Shown one piece after another: positions 43,425 through 55,620 of a DNA stretch of 64,000 bases. The notes beneath the pieces were generated by a model. The model was given only the letters and a program-made list of their open reading frames with translations, ran no database searches and was not told where the DNA came from. Origin of the DNA: Paratinospora sagittata (taxonomy: Eukaryota; Streptophyta; Magnoliopsida; Ranunculales; Menispermaceae); contig CM069596.1 of the NCBI GenBank assembly GCA_035771175.1, positions 9,412,001 through 9,476,000 on the forward strand. The letters are read 5' to 3'. Position numbers and translations under genes: made by a program. Numbering within the stretch: the stretch's first letter is position 1; every line of letters begins with the position of its first letter.

Positions 43425-44329
43425 GGTGAAAGGAAGGCTGGTTTCGAGAACACGTGTTCTGTAACGGAGCATCTGAGAGCGCAGGGAAGCGAAACGTGTT
43501 GGAGATGGTGATGAGTGGGGGAGTGAATATCGGAGAGAGACTCATTGGAAGGAGTGTTATTGCTCTCGGTGGGTGCTGATTTTGGTGGTTGTTGTTGTTG
43601 TTGCTCTGTGTTTTGGTGGTAGTAAGTATCAAGAGAAAATACAGAGAGTGAATCGTGTTTGTGTATAGTGTACGGTACTTTTGTACCTGTAATGAAAAAT
43701 AACTGCCGTTAAAAGCTAAGGGTATTTCTGCTTGTACATTAAAGATAGATATGTCCAACATGCATTTTGGGTGCAAGTTCCCATGATTGTTTGTAAATAG
43801 AGATTTATTGCATACTTTTTTTTTCTTTTTTTTCTTTTTTTTCTTTTCAACTAACAATATTTAAAAAATAAAAATAAAAAAAAAGGTTTTGAGTAGAATA
43901 ATATAGAAATTGTTGGTATAAAATTGATAATTAGGGGCAATATTTTACCCTGATTTAATTTCTTTTGCTTTTAATAATATTGAGGGAAGATAGTGGGAGT
44001 AGGAACTCTATATAATAGATCATGAAGAGATACGTAAACTAGGATCTTTTAGGGAAATTAAAACGAGTTTTTTATGCCTTTATTTACCATGAGGTAATTA
44101 GTTGACGCTTATAATCAAATAGATATTGATTTTAAAGAGTATAATTTAGAATAATGTTAAATTGAATGAGATGTGTATTGCAATGTAAACTGCATCACCC
44201 CGTCACCTTCAGATTGCTTTGAGTTGCATTAAGTCACGTATTGACTCGTAATCAATGAAAACTCAAAGGTGGTTGAGCCATGTAATTTGAATTTGTAGTT
44301 TTTACTTCAATCAATGTAACATTACTCTA
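43425..44329. other. Upstream region of the MBD13-like gene
   Basis: This is the presumed promoter and intergenic DNA. A CAA/GTT trinucleotide run is at 43587-43604 and a T-rich block at 43817-43850. I see no coding sequence and no mobile element with clear ends. Confidence 0.45.
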
Positions 44330-44525
44330 CAATTTATAAAGTCTCCTAGCCTACCTTGTGCGCACCTAGATTTCATGGCTACTCAATGGGATCCAAAACA
44401 AACTAAGCACACGGGATCAAAAGGGACCATAGGGAACAACTAACATGCCCACCCCACACTTGCTAGTGAGAGGGATCAAACCATCCCCTCCTATGAGAGG
44501 ACCATCAAACCACAAGATCATTGGT
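44330..44525 (-). mobile_element. tRNA-derived SINE
   Basis: On the - strand the head reads TGGTTTGATGG (44512-44502; A box) and GGTTTGATCCC (44482-44472; B box), with tRNA-like spacing. A body with 'ggtgcgcacaaggtagg' and a short T-rich tail follows. It is a different family from the units at 17107-19218. Ends are approximate, as no clear TSD is seen. Confidence 0.55.
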
Positions 44526-44586
44526 AGTAGACTTTGTATTATTGTCAGATTTATAACCCTAAGTTTTAAGGCACATGAGGACAAAG

Positions 44587-46105
44587 TGATAAGTTGACAT
44601 TTAGATGTGTTTTAGAGTATGTTTTAAATGAGTTTTAGGTTAGTTTATTATCTATTTGGTTTGTTTATGTTAGTTTTGACCTATTTGTTAGTTTAGTTAT
44701 ATTTTGGTATTTTTTGATTTATTTCGATTTTTAATTTTATAAGTTAATTAAGTTGATTATATAAGCATGTTACTCATTGAGTTTGCTTTTGTAAGTGTTT
44801 TGATGTGTTTAAAGTTGATTTGGAAGATGGAGACATGGTGCATGAAGATCCAATGAAGTTAACATAAAGTATGGAAGGCAAGTAAGCATGGAAATTTGGC
44901 TAAGTCCACAAGAAAGGGGTGAAAAATAGTGCAAAAATTCGAAACTAGGCGCCCGGACTTTCTAATTTTGCGCGACTTTAGTGTTTTGGCCATAACTTTC
45001 TCAATTTAACTCTGAATTTGACATGATTTTTTTCTACTTCTTCCTTACTTGAAATACTACAAGATAAGAGGTTTTTGAGGGGATATGGAGTGGAGAACAA
45101 GAGAAAAAATGGCGAGGAAAAAACGGAGCCGCGATTTAAAATTAGAAACTTTCTAATAAGTCCGAGTGTTTCCTATTCGAGTTAGGACTTCCTACTGGCT
45201 TGTGGCTATATAGACTTTATTGTGGAGGGTTTCTAGAAGAGAATAGAGAGGAGAATGAGCTGAAGAAATATTAGATCAAAGAAGGTGAAGAACGCGAAGT
45301 TGGAAACAAGGGAACAATCTTCAACATCTTCCAATTGGTTTTCTAGTTTCTTCTTGTTTCTATTTAACATGTTCATCAATATTTTTATGTTTTCTTTTAT
45401 TTCAATGATGAGCTAAGTTGAATGTCTAGAATTACAATTGGATCTCATATGGCTATTGGATTTTATGTTTGATTTTAGATTTTAATTAATTATTTGGAGT
45501 TGTCTATTTTAATCCGCTCTTAATGTTTTTAATTACTTGATCACTAATTAGATGATTTGTTCAATCTATACGATCTTGACGCAGGGTGTTAAGATTTGTG
45601 AACTTGATTAAAGTAACATATAATCAAAAAGAGCTAAAGCTATTGAGTTCATGTGAAATAAAAATATACTCATGTGACATGTGTAACCATTGAAGAGCAT
45701 GATTTTAATGAATCTTGTTTTAATTTAAAGTTTATAGAAATATAGAGATTTAATTAATCAAGGTATTTTTTCTTGACCATCGAAAGAGGCTTGTAGATAA
45801 ATTAGACTCTTGGTTAACAACTTTAATTAATTAATTAATTGAAAAATAGTTAGATAAGAAATATGATGGAAGATTGTAATTCTAGGTTTCATTATTCTGG
45901 TTACTTTAATTAATTTTGATTTGTTTTAGATTTAATTTTATTTTTTACATTACAACGAATTTTAATCGATGTTTAGATAAGATTAGGGTGAAACAATTTA
46001 GTGGTTAACAAAGAAATTGAGTAACAAATCTTTGTGGGAGGGATACTTTGTTCTTCACTTTTTTACTTGTTAATGACATTGTGCACTTGTAATTATTACG
46101 CAACA
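44587..46105 (+). mobile_element. Solo LTR of an Athila/Tat-like gypsy element
   Basis: This LTR of about 1.52 kb runs from TGATAAGTTGACATTTAG to TTATTACGCAACA. The flanks CAAAG (44582-44586) and CATAG (46106-46110) are a 4-of-5 target duplication. Near the right end, gggagggatactttgttc and gacattgtgcacttgtaatt are the LTR-end motifs of Athila/Tat-type elements. There it is normally followed by a TTGGCGCCGTTGCCGGGG-type leader, which is absent here, so the LTR is solo. It is related to L3 and to 55620-56700. Confidence 0.75.
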
Positions 46106-46359
46106 CATAGATTAAGAGTCTTGATATGCATATCTTGTGTTTTGGCCTTGAACTCGATCATAAAATTGGCAAAGACCTTCCCTTTGCTGATCTCTAAGTT
46201 TAATACTTGATGTCAACCTTTTCAAGCTCAATTATTAACCTCATCATACAACATCAGGCCACAGCAAAGGCTCCCACTCGGCCACAATTGAAGTACCCCC
46301 ATAGCCACAGCCGAGGGCCCACCTTCGGCCATGGTGGAGATCTACTACGCACTACGCTC
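46106..46359. other. Unassigned segment with CGGCC-containing repeats
   Basis: At 46270-46335 cggccac, agccgaggg and ttcggccatgg give a GC-richer patch with short inverse repeats. There is no coding motif and no recognisable element ends. Confidence 0.4.
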
Positions 46360-48185
46360 TGTTGGCCCGGGAATGTCCAAAAGAGGGATGAATTGGACAA
46401 TGGTGCAGGCTTTAAAAACTTAACAAAATAAATTTACAGTTGAAACAAGACAGTAGCAGTCAATAAACAGAAACGATAAAGAACAGTTAAAAAAACAATC
46501 AATTAGTAAAGTACGCACAAATTTAGAGTGGTTCGGCTCCTCCCTACCTCCACTACCTAATCTCCCCGATTAGGATTTTGTCCAAACTCCACTATCGAAT
46601 CCTCTTACGGATGAGGATGAAACCATTATAACCTTTCTCAACTTCACAGGTGTGAGAAAAATCTTTAACCACTTGAGCAACACTTGCTCAACCTCATTGA
46701 CATACACAATCACCAAAGTAAATCAAATACAAGTTTGAGAGTTTGATTCTTTTACCAAGAATCAAAGAAATACTTACAGAGCAAATAATGAACTTCAGAC
46801 CAACACTAATTCAACTATGAATGTATGATTATGCTTGGTTGAAAGTGAGAGGTTATTGCTCCTCCTTCCTTCAATGGATTTTGAAAGATATGATAGTAGA
46901 AAATAACTAATCCAGAAGGTGATTTCAAATCAAAGTAATTTTGCACTGTTTTTCACAAAAATATCATACTAACTTTCAAAGAGTTTTTGTGAAAATCTTG
47001 TTTCTTTTCTTGTTGTCTGTTCAATGGCTCAAAGTGATATACTTATAGAGAGAGCCTTTAAAATTCAGACTTTTAATAAGTTTTGGCGCTTGCTTTGAAT
47101 TTCAAATCAAACAGTCAAATTGTTTCATCAAAATGTACATAATCATACTTTTTGAGAAAACTGGAAACATCTGTGCAATCACAAGAATAGAAGGTTTCAG
47201 AAACAACACAGGTTGACAGTCTTTTCAGAACTTTTGTTAGTGTCGCATTAGTGTCCTGAAAGAGCCTCAGAGTCCTGAATTACACTATTCTAAGTAATAA
47301 ACTTTTTGCCAACTTCTTTTGGAAGGGCGCTAAGGCTACATTAGCGGCCTGATGGGTTTATATTTTGGAAACCCAAAAGTTCAGGGAAGGCGTTAATACT
47401 CGATCAACGTCCTGATGACAACTGTTGATTTTTCAAGTTGGTTTATTGAGGGCGCTAATACTCAATCTGCGTCCTAATTTGAACGATGAACATTCAAACC
47501 CAGAAACCATCAACGTCCTGTAGTATTGGCTTGATATTAAGTTACTAGCCATTGCATTAGCGTCATGATGTCCCATCAACGTCTTAAAAGACACTGAAAA
47601 ATAGTTTTCTTGAAAATTGATTTCTCCAAAACTCGATCAAATCAAATTAACACTTAAGATTTTTGAATCAAACCAAACATTTGGAAATCATGCAATTGGT
47701 CCAAAGATGAGTCTAAAATATTTCGAATTGGATGGTTTAAACTCATTTTCTATGAGATAAAAAAATCTTTTGAAAACTTATGAGAAATCATGGGAAATTC
47801 ATGAAGTGAATGATTTGTTGAATCAGATAATGACTGACATTCTACAGTCATAAATCATTCTAATAACATAACATTTAATTCCTGAATATATATATGGTCT
47901 TCATCTTGATCACGAGCTTGACTTCCTTTCCACCATGCTTTGAGAGAAGTGTCAGTGAATCATCATGTATTTAATATACATACAAATGTGGTTTGTTAAT
48001 CATCAAAATATATATTCTCATATATGGGACATGAGGGTTATTAGAATAATAATCTCCCTTTTTTTATGATTTCAAACACATTACTGTAGGCCTTGAAGCA
48101 TAAAACTAATATGAATGCATGAACCTACAATGGATAGATGCAAGTGACATGTAATGATCAAATGAATAAAAATATGTTTCATACA
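46360..48185 (-). repeat. SIRE-like 3' LTR
   Basis: The left edge TGTTGGCCCGGG is clear. The right edge (ATACA at 48185) is inferred from the purine tract that adjoins it on the - strand (taagggggagaaattaaag). The LTR includes repeated 'gcgctaa.../gcgtcctga' stretches (47220-47580), an imperfect tandem set of about 50-60 bp. Confidence 0.5.
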
Positions 48186-48948
48186 CTTTAATTTCTCCCC
48201 CTTAGTTATGGATTTCTTCATTTTCATGAATCATTTCTCTCCCTAACTAATTGCTTAATATTTTTTTTGCTTACTTTACTTCTCCCCCTTTTGAAAACAT
48301 AAAAAAAGAAATGAAGTAATAATCTATGGGCAGTGTAAGCATCAAGAAGTGGTCAAGTTTGATTCAGAAAACATTCCTAACTCTTTCTTGATAAAAATAA
48401 ATTGGACTTTTGGTAAGGCTTTAGTAAAAGGGAGCAACTAAACATACCACAAGTTTTAATGTTCCTACCACACCTCAAATATTCCTAAAATACCCTTGTA
48501 TGATTTGTCTAAAGTACCCTCAAATTAATTTTATTTTCATCTAACCCTATCTTTACTAAATTTACCCCATCATAAACCCCTACACTATTCGTCATCTTCA
48601 TCCCACAAACCCTAAACCCTTCATCTTTATCTCATAAACCCTAAACCATTCTTCCATTCTAATGTTCCTACTATTATCTTCATACCCTTCTTCCCATAAA
48701 CACTCTTTATAAGATTTTACAGCCATTTTTTATGTATTTTTTGTAGTTTCCTCAAGTGTGTAGAAACCTCCAAGCAATAAAAACATTCGATTTTCACACC
48801 ATTTGAAAGCACAATGACGGGGTGATTCAAGTTGGGACGAAATTTAGCAATCTTTGTTGAATTTTTTTCCATTTTTTTGTGTATATTTTGGGTCTTATAT
48901 GAGAAAATCGTCATTGGTTAGGGGTTGTGTGCTCGAACCTATGACAAA

Positions 48949-48974
48949 AGGTTCGGTTGGACAGAACCGAACCT
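48949..48974. repeat. Short hairpin in the left TIR
   Basis: AGGTTCGGTT and AACCGAACCT form a perfect 10-bp stem around ggacag, followed by a third copy of the motif (aggttcggttg, 48980-48991). The right TIR has the decayed counterpart at 53510-53620. Confidence 0.8.
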
Positions 48975-49978
48975 ATATATTAGGTTCGGTTGTGCAATAC
49001 CCCAATTTGTATTTTTTTCATTTTTCCTTTTCACACTTGTACTCTTTGATCCAAATGTAAACAATTATAATGTCAAAATTACGCCAACACATACGCAAAT
49101 TGGGTGCACAAATATACCAAATTTCTCAAAGTTTGCTTTTATTAATATCACATAGGTATATATATATACACATATACAAGTGACTGTTAAAGCCATTTTA
49201 TTATAGAACCCCATTGCCTCGATTTTATTGATTTTATATCTCTATACTTATATATATATATATATATATATATGTATAGAGATATATATATGCTTACTTA
49301 CAAAAGCTTATTTAACAACGTAGCTTATATATATATAGATAAAATCCAAATGTGCTCATGACCCACACATCTTCTTGCATCTTTTCTTCTACTTCTCTAC
49401 CAGCAGTAACCCCCACGTATTGCACGACTAGTTTTCTGAGATATAGTAGGAAGGGTGAGCTAAAAGCCCTGTGGTCATACCCAATAATTCCCACGCATTA
49501 AACTTATTGATAGTATATAATTCAACTATAACAAACACACATCACAAATGCAACAATCATAACATCAAAATTCACATATATGAAAAGCACGTGCACGAGA
49601 ATATGTATAGAACGTATGTACATGAATGATTTCTTTTGCACTGAGCAGGAAAAATTAAAACTCATGGATTGCATTTAGCACATAGCATGGGTCATTCACA
49701 CCAAAAGATTGCATTTAGCACACAACACAGGCCAATCGCACTCAAATTCATATGCAAAAATGCGTACATGATGTAGGATGAATACAATACTATAAAAACG
49801 AGTAATACGAGCAAATCTCGAGAATTATCCCACCTTAATTTTGTTAGGGTCTCATTGTTGTTAGAATTTCTTCAGAATCTTTCTACTGAAACACTTTTTC
49901 TCATATAGGAAAACTGAAACAGAATATAACTTAACCCATAGCCCCTATTTATAGGAGCCCAAAAATTTATGTTCTCAT

Positions 49979-50118
49979 TTTGCCCTCGATCATTTTTTAT
50001 AATTACAAGTAGGCAAAATTACTATTTTGCCCTTGGTGTATATTACCATTCTGCCCTCGGTGTAAAATTACAGTTTTGCCCTTGGCGTAAATTACAGTTC
50101 TGCGCTTGGTGTAGATAT
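49979..50118. repeat. Minisatellite, 24-25-bp unit
   Basis: About five imperfect copies of ttttgccctcggtgtaaatta are present. The same array, better kept, is at 52961-53117. Such arrays are known in LTRs, so these may be the two LTRs around the gypsy gag fragment between them. Confidence 0.75.
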
Positions 50119-50185
50119 TTTCCTTTGTTGTTAATCTTCTAACGTAACGACCATTTTATGAGCTGATCCTGTATCAAATAATACT

Positions 50186-51240
50186 TTGACCGAGGAGTTA
50201 TATAAAAGGAAACATACCTTCCACTACCACATTGTTCTCGTTTTCCTCCCCTATGACCGCATATGCTCGGCCTTGTTGTTGTTGACCTTGCACTTGATTA
50301 TCAAGTCTTTGTGGTGGTGGCATGGTTTGTTGGTTCATTGCGATTTGTGGGCGTCCTTGGTAAGGCTCGGAGTTTGTTTGATAACAATTTTCGGGAAATG
50401 TGACCCGCTTGTCCACACCTATAACATTTTCTTGGATCAGAATTTTGGCCAAGTTTCAACTGTGGCCCTTCTCCTTGTGTGAGGTTGTTGGTGTGTGCTG
50501 GCTTTTGTCCTGAGGTGGCCGAAATTCCGTTGTGTTGGAATTTCCTAACATTATCTTGTTCCTAGAAGTTATTGTTTTTTTTTCCCGTATTCCTTCTTTG
50601 TTGTTGTTGCTGTTGTTCTTGCTCAAATTGCATTGCTCAATTTACTACTTCATGGTAGTTGTCCATTTCCAAAATAGATAACGCCTGCCTCAACTGGGGT
50701 CGTAAGCCATAAAATAATTTCTCGGCTTTGTCTCTTTCATTGGAAACCGTTGAGAGAGAAAAAATTGACAATTCCACAAACTTGGAAGAATATTCTTGTA
50801 CTAACATTTGTCCTTGATAAAGTCTGGCGAATTCCTGTCGTTTTTGTCTTTTTACAGCTTTTGGAAAATATTCCTCTACAAATATTGCTTCAAATTCCAT
50901 CCATGTCATTGTAGCAACATTTGCATTTGGATCTTCCTTCACTGTTTTCCACCAGCTATTCACAAGTCCTACTAGTTGATATGTTGCCAAAGGTATTTTT
51001 CTTCCTTCAAGAATTCTCATTGCTTCGAAGGCTTTCTTTGTTTCATCCGACCATTGTTGTGCTGAATCCAAGTCAGGTTTTCCTTCAAATGTCAAAGCTT
51101 GTAGTCTCTTGAATTTCATAATTTGTCGTGTCTGGTAATCCTCGTCACTTCTCAAAGTGTTATCGTATGACGGTTGACTTTTCAAATGGTGGTCCAAAGC
51201 AGCTCACATTCGCGAATCCATATAGTTTGCAAACTTTTTA
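50186..51240 (-). pseudogene. Gypsy gag fragment with damaged zinc knuckle
   Basis: The - strand stretch 51197-50637 reads FKRLQALTFEGKPDLDSAQQW, LATYQLVGLVNSWWKTV, FVEEYFPKAVKRQKRQEFAR and YSSKFVELS. This is the Retrotrans_gag capsid domain of Ty3/gypsy elements. Downstream, at about 50430-50392, CYRCGQAGHISRK is a zinc knuckle whose last Cys is in another frame (one-base change). Between the two is a Gln-rich stretch. No pol follows, so only the 5' part of the element is here. Confidence 0.8.
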
Positions 51241-52312
51241 AAGAACTTGTTCATTTGTTGCGTTGTCGATGGTGGATGCTCCTCTACCATTGATGGCAAT
51301 GATTGATCTTCTATTGGTGCTTGACCCGTTGCATTTATCTCAGTTGGTTGTACCGGTGGTGTCATTTCAGTCTACATTCGTTCTGGGCTGAGATTAATGG
51401 TTCTTTGTCTGGTCTTATGTTGTCTTCTTGTGTATGTCAACATTCTGCTATAAAATCAATAATTCTTAAATTAAATCCTCATTTACCTAAATAGGTTTCC
51501 ACCTAGCTTCTAGGTGTTTGGGTATTAGGGTTTTCCCAATCTTGATTGACTTACAAAGGTGGTTTAATAAAACATAAAACAATGTTAGAATATACTTTTA
51601 GAATATAATTTGAAAATTTATTTTTTCTTTGAAAAATATTCAAGGGTATTTGCAATTATATATTCATTGTCGAAATCTTTCCTTCTGTAAGTTGGACCAA
51701 GACTGGTACTATATCGGTACAAAACATTATACAATATTACCTAATATGCAAGTAAGTGGTAAAACTAGGGCATAAAAGGTATCCTTCTAACTCATTCGTC
51801 CCATTCCGTTGAGTTAGACAATATAATTTATAGCTTACTTTTTTCACCACTCACCAATCACGGTCACAGGAAGTTCGTTCCTCATATTTTTAATTCCAAC
51901 ACATATTTTGAATGTCTCATTCCATCCAAAATATTGCCAAAACTGAAATCTCTAATTCACAAAATTTCCATCATTCATAGTCTTACATAACAAACAAGAT
52001 AGAAAATAGCTAATTATTATTAATAAGACTAGAATTTGGATTTTCCTAGTAGAAGCTACATTCTTTTTATTTTTTATTTTTTCATTCTCTTCTTTCATAT
52101 TTTTGCTAAAGTTTAAGTGCCTTGATGTTTGATTGGTTATTTATATATAGATTTTTTTTCATTGGGAACCATACCAAATCTGAGTGGTTCCTTTTCTTCC
52201 TTCAACTTCTTCTTTTGTTGATTAAGGTATATTGGCAAATATACCCATTAAAGATTATTGGTATTATTATTACCTATTATTACTATTATTGTGTATTATT
52301 CTTATTTTTATT

Positions 52313-52320
<8 letters not shown>
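51241..52320. other. AT-rich filler inside the long-TIR transposon
   Basis: By position this is leader and LTR of the gypsy fragment on the - strand, but I cannot place a PBS. TTA repeats lie at 52255-52310. No coding motif seen. Confidence 0.35.
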
Positions 52321-52346
<26 letters not shown>

Positions 52347-52379
52347 CCACGTGTGTGGCCACCTTGGCCACACACGTGG
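52318..52379. repeat. (TA)n tract followed by perfect G-box palindrome
   Basis: After a TA run (52318-52342), ccacgtgtgtggcca (52347-52361) and tggccacacacgtgg (52365-52379) form a perfect 15-bp inverted repeat around cct. Each arm contains CACGTG, the plant G-box core bound by bZIP and bHLH factors. Confidence 0.85.
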
Positions 52380-52960
52380 CTGCAATTGTGCCCAGCAATG
52401 GCTGGATATGGGTCTTTGACTCAGCCGTAGTAAATTTTTTTATTTATTTATTTATTTTTTATTTATCCTCCAGCAACATCTTCATCTCCTTTTTACAGTT
52501 TCTTTTCCAGCGCCTTTTTTGTTATTTATTTATTTTTATTTTTATTTTTATTTCGGCGTTTCCAACGGCAATGTTTAGAGTTCCTCTTCTCTAATCTCTT
52601 CTTCTTTCTTTTCAAGTTTTTCTTTTTCTGTTTTTTTTTAAGCCTTCAGCTTTGAATTAAATTCAAAGTTGAAGCCGCAACTTCCAATTTTTTTATTTTT
52701 TTATTTATTATTTTTTCTTTTATCCTCCTTTAACGGCTTCTCCTTCTTTGTCTCTGTGTCATCTTCTCCAGCATTTCCAGCAACTCGACCTCTTCCCTTC
52801 TTCGATCTCTTCTTCTTCCTTTCGTTCTTATTTCTAACTTTCGTTCTTATTAAATTTATACACTCACTTTTCTAATACACAGATGTGATATACATCAATT
52901 TTAATGTATCATTCACCATTTTTCCGACACTTAATAAAAAAATTATGTTCCCATTTTGCC

Positions 52961-53117
52961 CTCAATCATTTCTGATAATTACAAGTAGCAAAATTATTAT
53001 TTCACCCTCGGTGTAAATTACCGTTTTGCCCTCGGTGTAAATTACCGTTTTGCCCTCGGTGTAAATTACCATTTTGCCCTCGGTGTAAATTATCGTTCTG
53101 CCCTTGGTGTAGATTTA
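52961..53117. repeat. Minisatellite, about six copies of a 24-bp unit
   Basis: The units, close to gccctcggtgtaaattaccg, are nearly identical in the middle and decay at the edges. It is the partner of 49979-50118. Confidence 0.85.
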
Positions 53118-54021
53118 TCTTTTTGTCCTTAGTTGTTTCTAGTATTTACAGGTTGGATAAATTTATCAAATTGCCCTCGCTCTTTAATGATATTTTCCAA
53201 TTAGTTGTTTCTTTGTAAGATTCTAGGATTGTGTATTTTGTGGTATTACATATCGAACCTAATATTTTTGGGTTTTTTTTCGAGGAGATGGTCATTCTAG
53301 TAAATTATGATGGTTGTCTAACTTGTTTGTTGATGTTTTTTGTGATTTTCGACGCAATTTGTTAACCTCTGTATTGTTGCCTATAAGTGGAAAATGGTAC
53401 ATTGACATTCAAATGAGATGAAAGGTACGTCAAAATAGGCTCATATCTCTTCAAGGGCCATGAATGTATAATTACCACATGAATATCTTTAAAAAAAAAA
53501 TTAAAAATATGAGGTTCAGTCGGACCCAACAAAACCTAATACATAGGTTCGGTCCCGTCCAACTGAACCTTCTGTTATAGGTTCGGGCACGCAGGCCCGA
53601 ACCGATGATGATGTTTTTTTCATTTAAAACCCAGAATACACAAAAAAAAATCTCAAAAAACTCATCAAAGATTGTCAAACTCAATTTGAAGGTGGTTTGA
53701 GTTAGGGTTCATTTTTGGATGAGAAATATGAGAATAACGGCGTTGATCGTGTTGATGAAGAAGAACGTTTGTGGATCGAATACCGAAGAAGAAGAAGAAG
53801 AAGAACCGAGGGAGTAGATCAAGGGAAGAAGAACATCAATGGGGTTTAAGGTTTGTTAGAGAAGAGGAAACGAAGAGGGAAAGAGAGTTTTTTTTTTAAT
53901 GAGGTCACTTTATGAAGTTTTAGGCATTTTTTGGGGTAAAAAAAGAGGGTAACAATTAGGTGGGGTAGCAAAAGTAAATGTGGTATGGAGAGTAATACTT
54001 GTGGTATATTTAGATGTTCCC

Positions 54022-55250
54022 TAGTAAAAATATCTGCGAGTTGATCTTTAATTCCAATGTGAACAAGCTTCACATCACCGTTTTGCACATAATCCCTTAA
54101 GAAATGATGACGAATTTGAATATGTTTAGTTATGGAGTGCAGTACGAGATTTTTTTATATATTGATAGCGTTTGTATTGTCACACAATATGTTAGTGCAA
54201 CCAACATGAATTTGGTAATATTGAAGTTGTTGCTTCATGTATAAAACTTGAGAACATCAACTACGAGCTGCAACATATTCAGCCTCAGCTATGGATAATG
54301 CCACTGAATGTTGTTTTTAACAGAACCTGGAAATTAAAGAATTTTCTAAGAAATGACAGAATCCAGAGATACTTTTTTTATCTGTAAGACTCCTGGCATA
54401 GTCAGAGTCTACATAGCATTTTAGTTCAAATGATGTACCTTTGGAATACCAAATTCCAAGATCAGTTGTACCATTAATGTGTCTAAAGACTCGTTTGACA
54501 CATTTTAAGTGTGATTCTTTTGGATTGGACTGAAATCTTGCACATAAACAAACACTGAACATGATATAAGGTTTGCTTGCTATAAGATAAAGTAAACTTT
54601 CAATCATACTTCTGTATAATTTTGGATCTATAGGTTTTCTTTTATCATCATCTAGTTTAACTGTCGAATTGCAAGAAGAGTTTATAGATTTCAAATTATT
54701 CATCTGAAATTTCTTAGTCATTTCCTTAGCATACTTTGATTGGCTTATAAAAGTTCCATCAAACATTTGTTTGGTTTGCAAATCAAGAAAATATGTAAGT
54801 TCTCTCATCATATTCATTTCGAATTCATCATGCATTAGCTTAGAAAACTCTCTGCACAAATCTTTGTTTAATGCACCAAATATGATATCATCCACATATA
54901 TTTGAATAATAAGCATATCATCATTCTGGTGTTTGATAAACAAAGTTGGATCAAGTTTTTCTTTTTGAGATTTGCAATCTAAAATAAATGAACTGAGTCT
55001 ATCATACCAAGCTCTAGGAGCTTTTCTGAGTCCATATAAAGCCTTGCGGAGTTTGAATACATGTTCCGGGTTATGAGCATCCTCAAAACCTGGAGGTTGT
55101 TCCACATATGCCTCTTCATTGATGTAACCATTTAAAAATGCACTTTTTATATCTATTTGGTATAAGGGAAAGTTTTTTGTAATAAGCATAGGCAAGTAAC
55201 ATTCTAATTGTCTCTATTTTTGCTACTGGAGTAAAGGCTTCCTCGAAGTC
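54022..55250 (-). pseudogene. SIRE-like RT and RNase H
   Basis: The - strand 55195-54317 is open for 292 codons: YQIDIKSAFLNGYINEEAYV, LYGLRKAPRAWYDRLSSF, IYVDDIIFGALNKDLC (intact YVDD active site), YLDLQTKQMFDGTFISQSKY, LYRSMIESLLYLIASKP and CYVDSDYARS (RNase H). From 54316 to 54022 the frame breaks, but the AEAEYVAA-type, LCDNT and HHFLRDYVQNGDVKLVHIG blocks are legible. RT and the first RNase H residue are conserved. The rest of the element is lost. Confidence 0.85.
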
Positions 55251-55286
55251 TATGCCTTTTCTTGATTGTACCCTTGTGCAACCAAT

Positions 55287-55620
55287 CTATGATTGACTAG
55301 ACTTAGCCAATCCAAATCCAACCACAAAAGCACTAGAATGCCACCAATACACTCTCATGCACCTCAACCTTCAATTGGCTTAATTGGGGACAATTGGATC
55401 AACAACAAATCCTGCACAATCATAGGTTCATTCATTCATCAAAATCAGTCCAATCACATGATAATAAACATGATTTAAATCATAATTTACTAGCTAACAT
55501 TAGACTCTAACAAGGTCGTACCAATGAGCTAACCATTATAGCTCAATCTAAATAGTTCCATGATCACTGTTTACTATTTATTATTCACTGTTCACTGTTC
55601 ACTGTTCACTATTCACCAAA
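55287..55620 (-). mobile_element. Gypsy LTR fragment with GTTCACT repeats
   Basis: gattgactagacttagccaatcc and agcactagaatg match 2748-2810 of the long LTR at 1760-4806. The fragment ends with four or five copies of gttcact (55575-55613). Confidence 0.55.

Larger units (their letters stand above)
48430..54021. mobile_element. Long-TIR DNA transposon (MULE-like), 5.6 kb
   Basis: The ends GGGAGCAACTAAACATACC and (inverse) GGGAACATCTAAATATACC are terminal inverted repeats, flanked by the perfect 8-bp duplication TAGTAAAA at 48422-48429 and 54022-54029. The inverted similarity extends, with much divergence, to about 49045 and from about 53480, so arms are about 550-600 bp. Long TIRs and an 8-9-bp TSD suit Mutator-like elements; hAT is less likely. 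I find no transposase. The inside holds a gypsy gag fragment and LTR-like repeats. Removing the element and one TSD restores the copia RNase H reading LADIFTKAL. Confidence 0.75.
46360..55285 (-). mobile_element. SIRE-like copia element, 3' part, split by a DNA transposon
   Basis: On the - strand this holds RT and RNase H (55250-54022 and 48429-48330), a long 3' non-coding region with purine runs (gggggagaa, - strand, near 48195 and 48285), and an LTR of about 1.8 kb (46360-48185) starting TGTTGGCCCGGG on the + strand. The RT style (QIYVDDIIFGALN, FSKLMHDEFEMNMM, FISQSKYAKEM) is that of the SIRE/Maximus group. The 5' part of the element is cut off at 55285 by a gypsy LTR fragment. The long-TIR transposon at 48430-54021 splits the codon region LADIFTKAL. 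Confidence 0.7.

Noticed and set aside
43183..43857. 224-codon - strand frame at the MBD 5' end
   Set aside because: It starts in a Lys run and reads the 5' leader and exon 1 in the wrong frame. The MBD reading from 43235-43237 is far better supported.
52122..52875. Hydrophobic + strand frames resembling membrane proteins
   Set aside because: They come from T-rich and TA-repeat DNA; Phe, Leu, Ile and Tyr codons dominate such sequence in any frame.
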